Shown here: positions 45,536 to 58,105 of the stretch, piece after piece
How positions within the stretch are numbered: the stretch's first letter is position 1
How the letters are laid out: every line of letters starts with the position of its first letter
Source of the DNA: Scalesia atractyloides
Lineage: Eukaryota; Streptophyta; Magnoliopsida; Asterales; Asteraceae
Direction: 5' to 3'
DNA: 64,000 bases
Assembly: GCA_947069175.1 (NCBI GenBank)
Contig: CAMTDV010000019.1
Coordinates: 74,771,358 to 74,835,357, forward strand
Notes under the pieces: model-generated
The model's input: the letters and a program-made list of their open reading frames with translations, nothing else
Databases searched by the model: none
Told to the model about the DNA's origin: nothing
Position numbers and translations under genes: made by a program

Positions 45536-45570
<35 letters not shown>
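45536..45570. repeat. (ATA)n microsatellite
   Basis: About eleven uninterrupted trinucleotide units. Confidence 0.95.
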
Positions 45571-45572
<2 letters not shown>

Positions 45573-47099
45573 TCTTTAAAATTCTTCAACTCCTACTTTG
45601 CTACCAAATCACAAACCTCAACACTTTAAAATTCAACTCCCAGAGAAACGGATCTACCACCAAAAGTTCAAACACAAAATGAAAAAACTTCAACTTCTAA
45701 AAAAACAAATTTGACACCAACAGTTCAAACACATAATGAAAAACTTCAACTCCAGCTCTGACTTTTTGTTGTGCATCGCTCTCTTCTTAGTTTCCATTAC
45801 CACACTAGTGCCTGACAAAATTAAAATTAAAATTAAAATCAAAATCAAAATCAATCAAGACTATACATGAGAAAATGGATAATAGTTATACTAACAATAA
45901 GACTGACTATATACGCGCTATACGATCAATAAATGACTATATATGAGAATATTATTTCTTTTCTAATTATATTAGGTTTGTTTACTATATTTGATACGTG
46001 TAAATACATTTTACCTGTTGTCATGCATGCGTTGGAAACACCCTACTGATAACTGTGGTGTCACGTCTAGGATTAGATTGTTAATTTCTTTCAGCGGAAG
46101 ACGTTCCAAAGCTAAAACAAATAAATAGAAAAGATGTAATTTCAAAAATATATAATTTAATGCAATACACAAATAAAAAAATATAGAAAACACTTATTTT
46201 AATGGGAAAGTCATGTTAAATAGTATTGACAAACTCATACATATTTTATAACCATAAAACCTCATTCCCAGCAGCTTACACTGTATTGAATTAAGAATTA
46301 AGTATTTTAAATGCATGATTTTAAATTGATAATAAAATAGAAAACATACATTCACCATATCCTAAAGAAGTTGAAACCCAAAAGCTTGATCAACGACAGA
46401 TGTAAGAAGGTAACTATGCTGGTTCTTTTCTCTACTTATAGAGTCAATACTATAGCCTTTCTCAGTTAAAGGACAAATGATAACTAGTGTCCAATGGTTA
46501 CTAAAAAAATAAAATTATACAATAATTAAGTATACATGTGTGTATCTTAGGAGTGTACATCGAATCAAATATCGAATTTTTGAATTTTGGAATATTTTTT
46601 TTTTATTTCCCTTGAATTTGAATTCGATTAAAACCTACCAAATTCGATCCGATTCGTATTCGAATAAATAACCCAATTCGTATTGGATTAAAAATTCGAA
46701 TTCGAATAAATTCGATTTAATTCAGGTTCTTTTAAACATGTAAAAAACTATCAAAATGAAACATAACTTTTAAAGCAATCGTAAAGCATGATATCACATT
46801 AAAAAGTTCCAAATGAAGTATCATAAGTCTAAAATTCAAAACGAGAAGTCGGGAATAACCACTCCACATTACAAGGTAATATTTTTAGGGTTAGAAATCT
46901 ATTGATAGATTTGTTACTTAGGTTATGGGCCATGTAATGGATTTGGTATAAAACATGTAACCGTTAATGTCGTACACTTGGTAAGATTTAACTTTAGTAT
47001 CTAGACCCTGCCTAACTTTTCCACAGTTCTATCAACATTAGTTGTTTGTCTTCCATCCAACTAGAAAATTCCTTATTATGCTTTACTAAAATACGACAT

Positions 47100-48629
47100 A
47101 TTGTCCTTACCCTGGTATGTCGACCGTAAAATGTTCATGTGTTCTTCAACATATGGAGCAAGACAAGTCATGTTTTTTAGAACCAATAAATGTGTAATTT
47201 GTAAATTTTCGCGACTTGGGATGATTGCTTACATACCAACACCTCCAACCCTTTCAAGTTTACCCGAGTGACGAGATTGAGGTACACCAATACTATCGAC
47301 ATCTTCCAAATAACTTGTACATAATTCAATCACCTCCTTGGAAGCATATCCCTCAACAATGCTACCCTCGGGTCGGTTAGGATTTCTTACACAACCTTTT
47401 AAAATACCCCTATATCTTTCAAAAAGGTACATGTAACATATAAATACAGGACCACAAGCCTTAATTTTATCCTACGATATGCGATACTAGGTGAACCATA
47501 ACATCAAAAAAAGACGGGGGAAAGTACATCTCTAGTTCACAGAGCGTGATGATAACTTATTTTTCCCATGTATCTAGTGACTGAGAATCAATAGTTTTCA
47601 AGTGAATCGTGTTAAAAAAACAAAGTTTTGTGATTGTATGTCGGATGTTCTCTGGTAACACTCCACGAACTGCAATAGGAATCATATGTGTCATCAAAAC
47701 ATGACAATCATGAGACTTGATACTAAGAAGTTTACAACCTTTCATTGATACCAACCATCTAATGTTGGCAGAATAAGTTGACGATACCTTAATATTTGCA
47801 AAACTTTATTTTTCTTCTCCTTACATAGTATAACACGCAAGTGGCAGATAAATGCGGTTGCCTCTCTCAACAGGGGCAAGCTCTTTACGTATTCCCATAT
47901 GTACCATGTCTTTACGATTAATCCCATATTTAGTTTTACAGGGAATATTTAACAATAATCCCAACAAGCTAGCACATACGTTTTCTTTGATATGCATAAC
48001 ATCCAGGCAATGTCTAACATCTAAATGTTTCCAATAAGATAATTCCCAAAAGATTGACTTCTTTTTTCTAAATAACATTTTTCTCATTGCGAGTTCTTTT
48101 TCCCAACATGGTTTTTAGATTTTTTAATTCCTGAAAATGCGTCAAATCGTTTCCTTATCGTTCAAAGCTTGGTACTACCATCAAACTCGTTCTTTTTCTT
48201 TCGATAAATGTGACCGTCTGGAAGGAATCTTCGATGTCCCATGTATACAGTTTTTTTTGCAATTTTTAAACCATATTGAACTTATCTCATCTTCACAAAT
48301 AGGACAAGCTTGCTTACCTTTCGTCTTGTACCCTGATATGTTACCGTACGCAAGAAAATCACTTATGGTGCAAAAAATCATGGCACGCAATTTAAATTGT
48401 TCTTGTAAGCATCATACATATCTATACCTGAAATCCATAGAGTTTTTAAGTCGCCAATTAAAGGAGACAAATAAACATCAATGTCAATACCGGGTTGTTT
48501 CGGACCCTGAATCAATAAAGACATCATAATGTGTAAGTCCAAGACCTTCAACCGGATATCACAAACACAGTCAAAGTGCGGAAAACTAAGAAAGTGTAGA
48601 ACAATAACAATGAAATTGATTGTATTTAA
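47100..48629 (-). pseudogene. CACTA (En/Spm) transposase remnant, C-terminal half
   Basis: In minus-strand order: MSLLIQGPKQPGIDIDVYL and LRAMIFCTISDF-like sequence with GYKTKGKQACPIC (TNP2 core, 48600-48181), then SYWKHLDVRHCLDVMHIKEN (48087-47821), and a DUF4218-like tail (PEGSIVEGYASKEVIELC, 47432-47229; APYVEEHMNIL near 47150). Stops and frame changes separate the pieces. The transposase would cut the element at its termini, but no CACTA termini are visible in the window. It continues on the far side of the LTR inserted at 48630. Confidence 0.85.
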
Positions 48630-48719
48630 TGTAACGCTTCGCATTTATGGACTTTCCTTATTTAGGAAAGTGAAGTCGTAAATCTATTTTTAGAAACTTA
48701 TATCCGTAATTTTTCCCAA

Positions 48720-49048
48720 CCTCGTAAGGCCACCCGGGGTGCCCATCGTGATGCACTTCATCATGTGTGGGTTCCCGTTATACACCACCGCACCTCTTGA
48801 TCACGCGTGGAACGGAGCAAGCGTTATCCGGAGCACACGTTGTATTTCAAAGTTGTTTACCTGTTTGACCGTTGATGATGTTTGTTTATATATATTCAAA
48901 TCAATTTTATAAAACCATCACTAGTGATGGGCACCCCTAGTAAAATCCATCACTAGTGATATAATAAATCTCGATGACGTGGCGGAACGTGATTGGATGT
49001 TGCGAGTGATGAGTGGGTGGTGAGTGATGGGCGCCCCTACCCCCTAAT
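48720..49048. mobile_element. MITE-like inverted-repeat insertion within the solo LTR
   Basis: GGGGTGCCCATC near 48737 and GATGGGCGCCCC near 49026 are inverted. CCATCACTAGTGATGG (48915) and ATCACTAGTGAT (48948) are internal palindromes. The exact borders are not certain. Confidence 0.45.
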
Positions 49049-50330
49049 CCAAGGCTTTGATCATTATACTTTATACACGCTTGTTATACTTATAATTTAA
49101 TCATTCATACGCAAACCGATACTTATTATACGTGCCTATACTCATACATACATTCTCGGTGCTTAAATAATACTTACATACACTCGTACTATACTTTATC
49201 ACTCTTTGAATACCTAAAAATATGTTAAAATGCAAGTTTACGGCTTAAAATGACCTAAATACAAAGTTCAGGGACCAAAATGGACATTTTCAGAAAGTAC
49301 TCCCTAGTGCCACGTGAGAGATACCAGGGTATCTCCCGCGACGCTCGACAGAGGTCAATCCGCAGCAGAACGCTGCCAGCTCGCAGGTTGGGTTGGTCCA
49401 TTTTGTCACCTTTTTAACCTCCAATCACATTCTAACTCATTAAACTCAAACCCTAATCACACCCTTTATAAATATGAGCCTCCTACATCTGATTTTCATT
49501 TTTCAAACACTTAATCACTCCCAAAACACTCCCAAATCATCCCTAAATTCTGATTTCTTGGCAGAATTGTCTAAGTGCTAAAAGTGAGTCAAACTCACCT
49601 TTCTTCATCGTTTCTTCACTTCTTCTTCCTCTATAAAGCTTGGAACACCTCTAGGATTGTTTCCACAGGTCTACCATGGTAAACCAAGGTGGAACATCAC
49701 TATTTTGAGGTCCGAACTTTCTGTTTTGGAAGAATGTTTTGTTAAAACTTTTATAAACTATGTTTTCTTGTTTAATCTTGTGCCTACTTGTTCTTGAACC
49801 TATCTAAGATTATGAACTTGTTGGGAGTAGATTCTTATGAGTTTAAGAGGTAAAAAATGTCACACCCCGACCCGCAGCAGAAATAAGAGTCGGGGCATAA
49901 TTGGGTTATCACCAAAGCACATGACATTTACTATTATGTTTCATAATTAATAAAGTCAAAGTTACATTTTCAAACATCCAAACATGTTCATTCAATACAA
50001 AGGAAATAAACAAACATAACAATCCCAATACTAAATCGTTTTATTCTTCTAATCCAGGTCCTATGTGTTCCTAGCTGCTGCTGGTTCACCTGTATCATGT
50101 GTAAAATGGGAGTTTTTGGGTCAACATAAGTTGGCGAGTGAACCTTATTAGATAAACATTTGATAATGATTTTATGGTTAGTTTATCAATGAAATATTGT
50201 GCATAATCATAAAAGAGCAAATGTAGGTAATCAAGCATTGGCAAATAGCAGTTACAATTATAACATACAACAACACTTGATAGCATACATGAACATACCA
50301 ATATCATACGATAACTAACATAAATGAACT

Positions 50331-50562
50331 GTGCGATCAAGGCTCAATCAAACGGAGCCGATCGTATTGCATGAACTGGAAATGTAAAATGAACTGTGCG
50401 ATCAAGGCTCAATCAAACGGAGCCGATCGTATTGCATGTACTAAAATGTAAAATGAACTGTGCGATCAAGGCTCAATCAAACGGAGCCGATCGTATTGCA
50501 TGTACTGAAAATGTAAAATGAACTGTGCGATCAAGGCTCAATCAAACGGAGCCGATCGTTGC
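50331..50562. repeat. minisatellite in T-LTR copy I, four units
   Basis: TGTGCGATCAAGGCTCAATC starts at 50331, 50395, 50459 and 50522, giving a 63-64 bp period. It is the most expanded of the three copies in this subfamily. Confidence 0.9.
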
Positions 50563-51111
50563 GGGCACGCCAAGTTCAACCGCATAATAAAATGGGGAAC
50601 AAGCTCAAACCTCATAAATGGGGAGCTGCGGCCTCGGCAATTGCATGTACTGTAATAATAATTTGCATCCAATAATAACTACTTAACAGCAACAAACTAA
50701 TACACATGTCATGATATGATGTATGCACAATAGTTTCGTTATAATATGTATATAAACAAAGACACATGATACACCCCAAAAACGTGATTAAAACGGGGAA
50801 TTTGAAAGGTTCACTCACTTTGGGTGCGTTGAATTGGAGATGGTGAGATGCGCACGATTTAGATGAGCGAGTCGACGAGGAATACTAACCTAAATAATAA
50901 TGGAAAAATATATTAAATGGATGGATGTTATTAAGGATTTTAATGAAATTTTTAGATATATTTTTGTGAGTTTATGGCTATTTTCTATCTTTAAAAATGT
51001 TATTTTTAAGTATTTTTAATTGATTTTTAAATTAAATAAAATAAATAAATATATAAAAAAATATTATTTTTTTTAGTGTTGACCGTTGACCGGTTCGGTC
51101 AGCGGATAATT

Positions 51112-51528
51112 CTGCGCCGGGTGGGATTCGAACCGGCGACCTTCCGTTCGCGTGCACGTAGCTCTACCAACTGAGCTACGTGTCTAACCCGTTAAAACTC
51201 GTTTCTAATTATATTTATATACTTATTTGAATTAACCGAATATTCCTTTATTTGCAAAAACGTTTTAATTCAATTTGACCGGTGCTCGTGACGAGATTCG
51301 AACGCGCGACGTGAAGTTCATGATGCACACAGTCCACCGCTGGACTGTGTGTCTAACCCGGTTATATTCTTGGTTTTTATTATACTTAACAACTATCCGT
51401 TTTAACCCGGTTTAGTTCATGATCAAAAAGGCATGTTATTACATAAGGCGTGCGCGTAGCAAGGATCGAACTCGGGACATGTGTGTGAAATTTGCACACA
51501 GTCTACCACTGGACTGTGTGTCTAACCC
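51112..51528 (-). promoter_or_regulatory. three tRNA-like modules of T-LTR copy I
   Basis: Modules at 51112-51190, 51279-51359 and 51448-51528 (ends 169 and 169 bp apart). The first has the A-box TAGCTCAGTTGG; its B-box region GGTTCGAATCC matches consensus fully. Confidence 0.78.
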
Positions 51529-52380
51529 GTTTAAAATACCGTTTTTAATTAAACTTATGTTCTGCTATAACTTCATCTTCTTCGCCGATTTACACAGACA
51601 GCATAATTCGACTGGTTATGATTGATTTGTGATTTACAAAGTTCTCAGACATTAATAGTAATTCAAAAGTAAGGAATGAAGAGAGTTTAAGGAACAGAAT
51701 ATACCGATTGATGTTATTCACAGAAATCCGACGGAGGTTCGTCGGTACTGGAAATGAACTCCGGCTGTTGAAACAATTAACAGCGTTGATCGATTATTCA
51801 TAAAGTTGAGTCACTTAAACAAGGTTTAAAGGAAGTTTAGGATATCATACCAGTTCACCGTGTGATTCCGGCAGTCTCAGAGATTTTTCGGTGAAGGTAA
51901 GATTTTTGATAAACGTTGACTAGGATCGATTCTGATGATGGAGTTGTGTTAGAGACTGACTAATCACATATTTTAAACAGAAAGAGTCGGAGGAATTACC
52001 GTGAGAATGTGAGTCCCGGTTTTCCGGTGACTTGCAGAAATTTTCCGGCGAACTGATTCAGAAGATCTTATGGTTCAAAAATGCGACGAAAATGAAATTG
52101 AATATTGATATGATAGTTCTGAATTGCGAGATTGATCTGAAGCTTGAGTTAAATCAGAGCTTTGATGAATTTTCGGTTTCAAAAGCCGAAATGATAAGAC
52201 TTAAAGTTTCAATCAATTTTAACTTGATTAGAAACCGTAATACATCGGTTATAAGCTGGACAAGTGAATTCACAACGATTTGGCGATTGGTTTGCCGATT
52301 ACCGTTATTCAGATGGCATCATCGGTTAAATTGAGTTTGTGTATAAGTTCCAATTGTTTTCCTAGTGTTAACAGAAAACA

Positions 52381-52463
52381 CATTGTGGCGGAGTGGTTTA
52401 GGGAAAGAAGGTTAAGTTGTTTAAAGACTTGGTTGACCCGGGTTCGAGTCCCGGCAGCCTCAC
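52381..52463 (+). promoter_or_regulatory. opposite-strand tRNA-like module, T-LTR copy I
   Basis: A-box TGGCGGAGTGG and B-box GGTTCGAGTCC both match consensus fully, and the T-arm-like palindrome CCGGGTTCGAGTCCCGG is intact. The spacing suits a long variable arm, as in Ser/Leu tRNAs. Confidence 0.75.
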
Positions 52464-54082
52464 ATATTTTTTTATTTGTTTTATTTTAACTTTTTACCAA
52501 ATATAATTTTTATAGTTTAGTTTATTTATTAATTATGTAACGTTTTAACTCAAAATAATCATAAATAATTAACGCAACTTTTATAACTTGGTACAAGATT
52601 ACAAAACGGAGCGGGTTTTGGAGACCCGATTTTTACAAATGTTACAAAAAAACCCCTAAAATTTCTGTTTTAATAGGGTTTAGACAACCCACAAGTGTTG
52701 AAACCAACCTAGGCTACCATAGTTCTTATGGCAAGGCTTGTGTTATGGTGAAAGTGTGAACCTTTGGAAGCTTGGGCTATCCTACCTTGTTCCACACCTC
52801 ACTTGATGTTTTAACATTGCTATCCCAAGTAGTTTGCTAGACTTAAAGTAATCCGACACTTAGTTAACTCTTTCTATGCCGGTAATGGCTCATCCGGGTT
52901 AAAGCTTACTTGGCTACTTGATATAGTAATTAATTGTACATTTCCTTTTCATTCATGACCATCTGAATTATCCTAGTGATGATTTGTGTATTGGTGGGTC
53001 ATATAATGAGGTGTTCATACCTTCATGCTTGACTTCCATGAACTCTATGATGTTATATGGCAGACTTATCATTAGTTATACTATATAAATTAAAAATACA
53101 AACATAACCGAATTCTTGATGTCAATCGAACTATGATTACCCTCATGAATATAAGTTATACTATCTTCGTTCTTTATTCCTTGTTTGTGATTCTACTGAG
53201 CACGTTAGGACCCATGAAAACACTTTAAAACTTAGTGTCCAAACGAGTATCTAGACAAGATATACTTTTATGCATATATATTCTTTTATACTTGATTCCG
53301 AATCCAAACATTCCATAAACTTCAAGCACCCGAACACCTTCATTCTCCTATTCTCACCAACCCGTCAAACTCGGATAATCGGAAAGCTTTGCAAAATTAT
53401 GAGTACACTCGAACACCCTTTTTACCCTTTACACTTTTGGGTGCAATATGTTTAACCTATCAAATTACACAATTCACAATCATACTTTATGCAAACACAA
53501 ACAATCCATACATGCATGCTTAAAATACGTGATACTTGATTTGTATACTTGGAACATTCTTATGTGATTCACTTGTCATTAACTTCGTACGAGCCTCCCC
53601 TTAACATGTATAACGCTATAGGAGTAATGCACTGCCCGTAGTCTTGTGGTCATGTTAAGTCTTTTAAACACATGCGGTAATCAGAGGATTGACTTGTATA
53701 GTTACATTCCATGATACATTAATCTAGTTAACTATTTTTCCATGCGGATTCGTTTAAATCTTTTTACATCCTTACGCTATAGTCAAAATTTGTGTACTCG
53801 CCAATGTTTTGTGTCGAACTATACTTTTAAACATGTTGCAGGTTGATGATGTTGATATCGACGAAACTTAGTAGGAAGGACTGGAAACGCGCCAAACTTT
53901 AAATTCATGTTTATAGATTAGTCATACATTATTTGTTGTATTTTTTTTCCCAATTCATGTACTCAACCTTTAGCAATGAAATGAAATTTTATATATTAAT
54001 ACTTCTCACATCAAGTGTCATGAAGTCTCGAGCAATCTATTTCTCTCACTCCGATGTTTCCGCCATCGGTTGGGGTGTGACA

Positions 54083-54404
54083 TTCAAAGATTGACACAAG
54101 CTCTAGGTTTGTCTAGTACAATATGTCTTTCCAGAACAATAACAATCAACAACCCTACGAAATTCTAATCAGCAAGATCAACCTCTAACTAACCTAGGAA
54201 ACCCTATTTATATCACATAGGGGAACCCTATTATTACAAATCGGGCCTAAGCCCAAACCGTACACTCTAGTTAGTATCCACACAAGCCGAAAACACATAG
54301 CCTAACCCAAGTCCACTAGAAAAGCTAGATCCCAATAACCTACAAATGTATTTGATACAGACAAGCGTACACCTACTCAATTATATGGCCTTACATAATT
54401 TAGT
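54083..54404. other. segment between the solo LTR and the CACTA N-terminal half
   Basis: It breaks the CACTA transposase frame (the protein is lost after RPWLAMK near 54410 and resumes only near 48560). It could be a CACTA intron or a further insertion. No family is recognised. Confidence 0.4.
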
Positions 54405-55485
54405 GTCATTTCATGGCTAACCACGGTCGAAGATTATAGATGCAAAAAAGAACGACCACGTACTATGGCGACTACTCATGTTCCCGAATGGATTGATTCC
54501 ATCTAAGTAATTTACAAACCGTATATTTATAATCTCTTTCCGAATTCTAGATACATGTTATCAATGTTTCTCCACTGAGGTGAATCCGCCACATGTCTTA
54601 ATATTCCATCATTTACACACTCATCTGAATGCCAACGTAATAGTGTTACCTCTTTTTTGTTTGAAAATAGGCGTTCCAGTCTTGGTATAATGGGAAGATG
54701 CTCACAACATTTTAAGCTGGTAGTCTATTTTTTGTCACATCATCATAAATTTCATTAGTTTCTTTTTTACGTTTATACTCGATGCATTACATCTAACACA
54801 TTTATGTTCCTTCTCGAACTCATTTCTATAGAACATAAACATGCATGTTTTTCTTTCAATTTCTAATCCTATAGGACACATCATCTTTTTTGCTTGGTAT
54901 GTCGAAAGCGGTAACTTATTACCTTCCGAAAAGCATGTCGTGCAAAAGCACTAATAAATTTGTGAAACTTTTATCACTCCATCCATATTTTGACTTTTGG
55001 TTAACTAACTTCAATACAACATTAAGTTTTTTCACAACCGGGATATAACGATTTTCGTTCTTCTTTAAAGAGTTGTAATTTTTCTTGATCATCCGCACCA
55101 ATATTAGTCTCTAAATCATGAAACATTTCATTTCATTAGGGTCATTAAAATGGTTATTATCATCATCAATATTTGAATCATTATTCTCCCTATTATCATC
55201 GTCTAAATTGATTGACGTCAGGCTACTGTTAGTAAGTGATTCCCCATGCATTGACCAAAATGTGTATCTAGGCATAAAACCACATGTAATAAAATGAAAT
55301 TTTATGTCTTTTATATCATTAAATATTTTGAAATTTTTACAAATTGTGCAAGGGCAACAAATCAATCCACTTCCACTATTCAACCGATTTGTTTCAGCTA
55401 CCCTAAGAAAACTTTGAACGCCTTCGTATATATCGAGCTTATACATGTAGTATGGTACATCCACTTAGTACGATCCATCTGAAAA
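54405..55485 (-). pseudogene. CACTA (En/Spm) transposase remnant, N-terminal half
   Basis: The start near 55485 (MDRTKWMY) leads, after a frame change, into a transposase-associated domain with ICCPCTICKNFKIFNDI and GFMPRYTFWSMHGE (55464-55250). An acidic Asn/Asp-rich stretch follows. The TNP2 domain start is visible at 54700-54420: IIPRLERLFSNKKEV, LRWHSDECVNDGILRHVAD. The order and strand match the C-terminal half at 47100-48629. Multiple stops make it inactive. Confidence 0.85.
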
Positions 55486-55942
55486 TTAAAATAAACATAT
55501 AAATCATATAATTGCATATATATACACATATATGATGTAAACCGGTGCTCAAAGGCGGTGGATCCTGACCCACTTTTTGAAGATTCTATCTTATATGTAT
55601 ATATTTTAACGACTTGACTATTTAAGAAAAAATCGACAGCATTTCCCCTTAACTCCCCAAGTATGCGTATAAACCGCAACCTCAAAGGAGCTAAGGCGAA
55701 ATGTTATCGATTTTTTCTTAAATAGTCAACCCATTAAAATATATACATATCTAATGAGATAGAATATTCAAAAAACAGTCCCAACATGGGGACAATCTGA
55801 AATTTATCTCTGTTAGATAAATTTCGGATGGGTATTTTCTAACGGTTATCTAGATGTATATGCATATAATCAATATATACAATAACAATACATAATCAAT
55901 TAATACACAAAGTAAAATAATAATAAAATTTATTAACACGTA
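55486..55942. other. upstream flank of the CACTA transposase
   Basis: It contains an inverted repeat: AAGTCGTTAAAATATATACA-like sequence (55590-55615, in complement) and ATATATAC around 55738, together with mirrored CTTAAATAGTC (55615, 55720). The arms are about 100 bp apart. Nothing coding is supported. Confidence 0.45.
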
Positions 55943-55950
55943 GATGCAAT

Positions 55951-56707
55951 TAGGGGTGTTCGCGGTTCGGTTTTGACGGTTTTTTAATTCAAACCGTGAG
56001 CCAAACCGTTAGTTTATGATCATTGAAAACCAAAACCGAACCGTTGAAAATTCAAACCGAACTAAACAAAACAATTACTGATGGTTCTAGTTTGGTTTCA
56101 CAGTTTGGGATGGGATTTTGTAACACACCGACTTTTTAAATAAAAACTAAAATCTAACTATGCCTATAATTGCTTCTTATGTTTCTAATTACCCAAATTC
56201 AATGTTGATTTGCTAGTGGTTTTATTGAAGAAGGCATAAACTTTGGTTTTTGTTTAGGGAATCAGATATAAGGAACAACATAATTATGCATTTATAATCC
56301 GAAGCTAAGAACCAAGACACCAAAAAGATTTACGCGTGCACTGTTTTGTGGGGTACGAATCGTAGTATTGCAAAAATAAACAGATATAACTTGCCTATAA
56401 ACTGACTCTAATATGACAGACTGGAAATGGAAGTCCAGTATTTCATTAAGTTAGAAAAGTTTCTCATTAACATATTTTAGTTACAACTATTAAAATTGGA
56501 TCACTTAGTCCCATATAAACTAAGCCAGCATAAGTTCACTTATTCCGGTCCGGTTTATGCAGCCAGTTTCCTATGTCCGCAAATCAAATCGTTCACTACG
56601 GTTTGAGAATTTTCAAATCGACCCACCAAAAAACAAAATGAAAACCGATTGTGAAACTGAACCAATAACCGGTTTGGACGGTTTCAAACTAAACCGTGAA
56701 CACCCTA
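55951..56707. mobile_element. hAT-like non-autonomous element
   Basis: 757 bp, starting TAGGGGTGTTCGCGGTT and ending AACCGTGAACACCCTA (inverted ends). A perfect 8-bp target duplication GATGCAAT (55943-55950, 56708-56715) is the hAT signature. No transposase is encoded. The short open frame at its right end is part of the terminal repeat. Confidence 0.92.
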
Positions 56708-57264
56708 GATGCAATGTGAATAAAATTTTCGTACATAGAATGCTGAGTTGAAGAAACTACAATTCTTCAAATTTTTAGCTATAATTAACAACATATAATC
56801 ATAATCAATTAATATATAAATAAAATTAACAAAATGTAAAATTGTATCAATAATATTTGAAAACAAGTAAAAGTTTCATACCTTATATGAGTTATCGAAT
56901 GGATTTAAAACTTGAGTATGATTGAACTGATGAGAAAATTAATGGATGAGTATGAAGTGGTTTATAACAATTTTTGGTCCGTAGATTTTTTATAGCCATT
57001 GATAAGAATAATGACCGTAAATAGTCAACTCTCTCATTTAACATCTCACCTCTACCAAACTCCACAACTCTAATTCTTTCATTCTTGCATTGTTTTTCTT
57101 TTCATTGCTTCTGTTTACCAGTAAGATTTTATTTAGTTTTCATTCATTGTTGATTTGATCCGCTAATCTTTTCTATCTTTCCGTTCTTAATAATATCATA
57201 CAGATTTAGGGTTTTGATGTGTATTAAAGTTGTTATTAGTTAGGGTTTTAAGCATAATTTGCAT

Positions 57265-58105
57265 ATGGGTCGTGCAAAGTTAAAGATGGAACTCATTGCA
57301 AAAGAGAAGACTCGAAACACCACATACCATAAAAGAAAACAAAGGATTATTAAAAAATCTAATGAGGTCTCCATTCTTTGTGACGTTGATACATCTATCA
57401 TTTTCTTCCCTCCTGATTCAAACGAGCCGGAGATATGGCCCGAAAACCGCAATAAAATCAAGAAAAATATCGCTTCTTACGTGTTGAAAAAGGATGAAAT
57501 AGGAAAAAGAACCTACGATCTCCAAGATTTCTATGAAGACCGGAAGAAAAAGATCGAAGACGAGCTCGTTAAGGCCCGAGAAAAGAACATGGAAGCGAAA
57601 TACGCAACGTGGTTCGATGATCTTGATTGGTTAAATGAAATGCAACTGAGACAGTTTGCTATGCAGTTGGAAGATAAGGAGAATGTTGTAAGGGCTTATC
57701 TTGAGTTGAAGAAAGAAACATGAACAATATTCAACTTCCCTTCATGTTTGATCCGCTGGTTCACTATAATCAGGGTTTGGGTTCGCATTCGGGTCTTGAT
57801 CATGGCCATGTGATGAACCATATGAGTCTTGATCATGGTCATGTGATGAAACATATGAGCTATGATGGTGGGTGGTTCGGTGATGCATTGATGGCTTCTT
57901 TTACGCAGTTGAAGCGTGAACAGTTGGGGTTCGGTAACTTTGGTTATTATCTGGTGTTTGATGGTGGTTTGGTGTATGATAACCCGAACCTGCAGTGGGG
58001 TTTTCAGCAACCGGTGGTGCATGTGGTGTGGGCGGTGTTATGCAGGATAATCATAATGGTGTTGGTGAATTTGTGATGGATGATCAACGTATTTTTATGA
58101 TTAAC
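57265..58105 (+). CDS. M-type (type I) MADS-box gene, copy 1, frame-broken
   Basis: The ATG at 57265 (in CATATGGGTCG) gives MGRAKLKMEL, the usual type I MADS start. The MADS domain covers residues 1-60 (KRKQRIIKKSNEVSILCDVD), with IWPEN at ~69-73, then a helical region (DRKKKIEDELVKAREKNMEA) and FDDLDWLNEMQLRQFAMQLE, resembling the M-beta group. It would be a DNA-binding transcription factor of the kind acting in female gametophyte or seed. One A is missing near 57710 relative to copy 2, so this frame stops at 57721. The rest of the protein is in the next phase (57720 onward), with another shift near 58025. Confidence 0.8.

Larger units (their letters stand above)
44276..47099. other. AT-rich spacer with no supported gene
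   Basis: It contains a 64-bp tandem duplication (44737-44864), an ATA microsatellite (45536-45570), a hexamer tract AAAATT/AAAATC (45812-45852), and a B-box-like GGTTCGATTCC in antisense at 45387-45400. A GAATTCGATT-rich patch at 46555-46725, beginning like a hAT end (AGGAGTGTACATCGAATC), is also present. No host gene is recognised. Confidence 0.5.
49858..52646 (-). mobile_element. T-LTR copy I, full length, solo
   Basis: 2,789 bp, the longest copy. The flanks AAAAA (49853-49857 and 52647-52651) are consistent with a target duplication but low in complexity. It has three sense modules on the minus strand, one opposite module on the plus strand, and four units of the GATCGGCTC minisatellite. 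Confidence 0.85.
48630..54082 (+). mobile_element. solo LTR of chromovirus type inserted in the CACTA element
   Basis: It starts TGTAACGCTTCGCATTTATGG and ends CGGTTGGGGTGTGACA. Flanking 5-mers TTTAA (48625-48629) and TTCAA (54083-54087) are a target duplication with one mismatch. After removing T-LTR copy I (49858-52646) it is about 2.66 kb. It has no coding sequence and no tRNA-like modules of its own. Confidence 0.78.
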
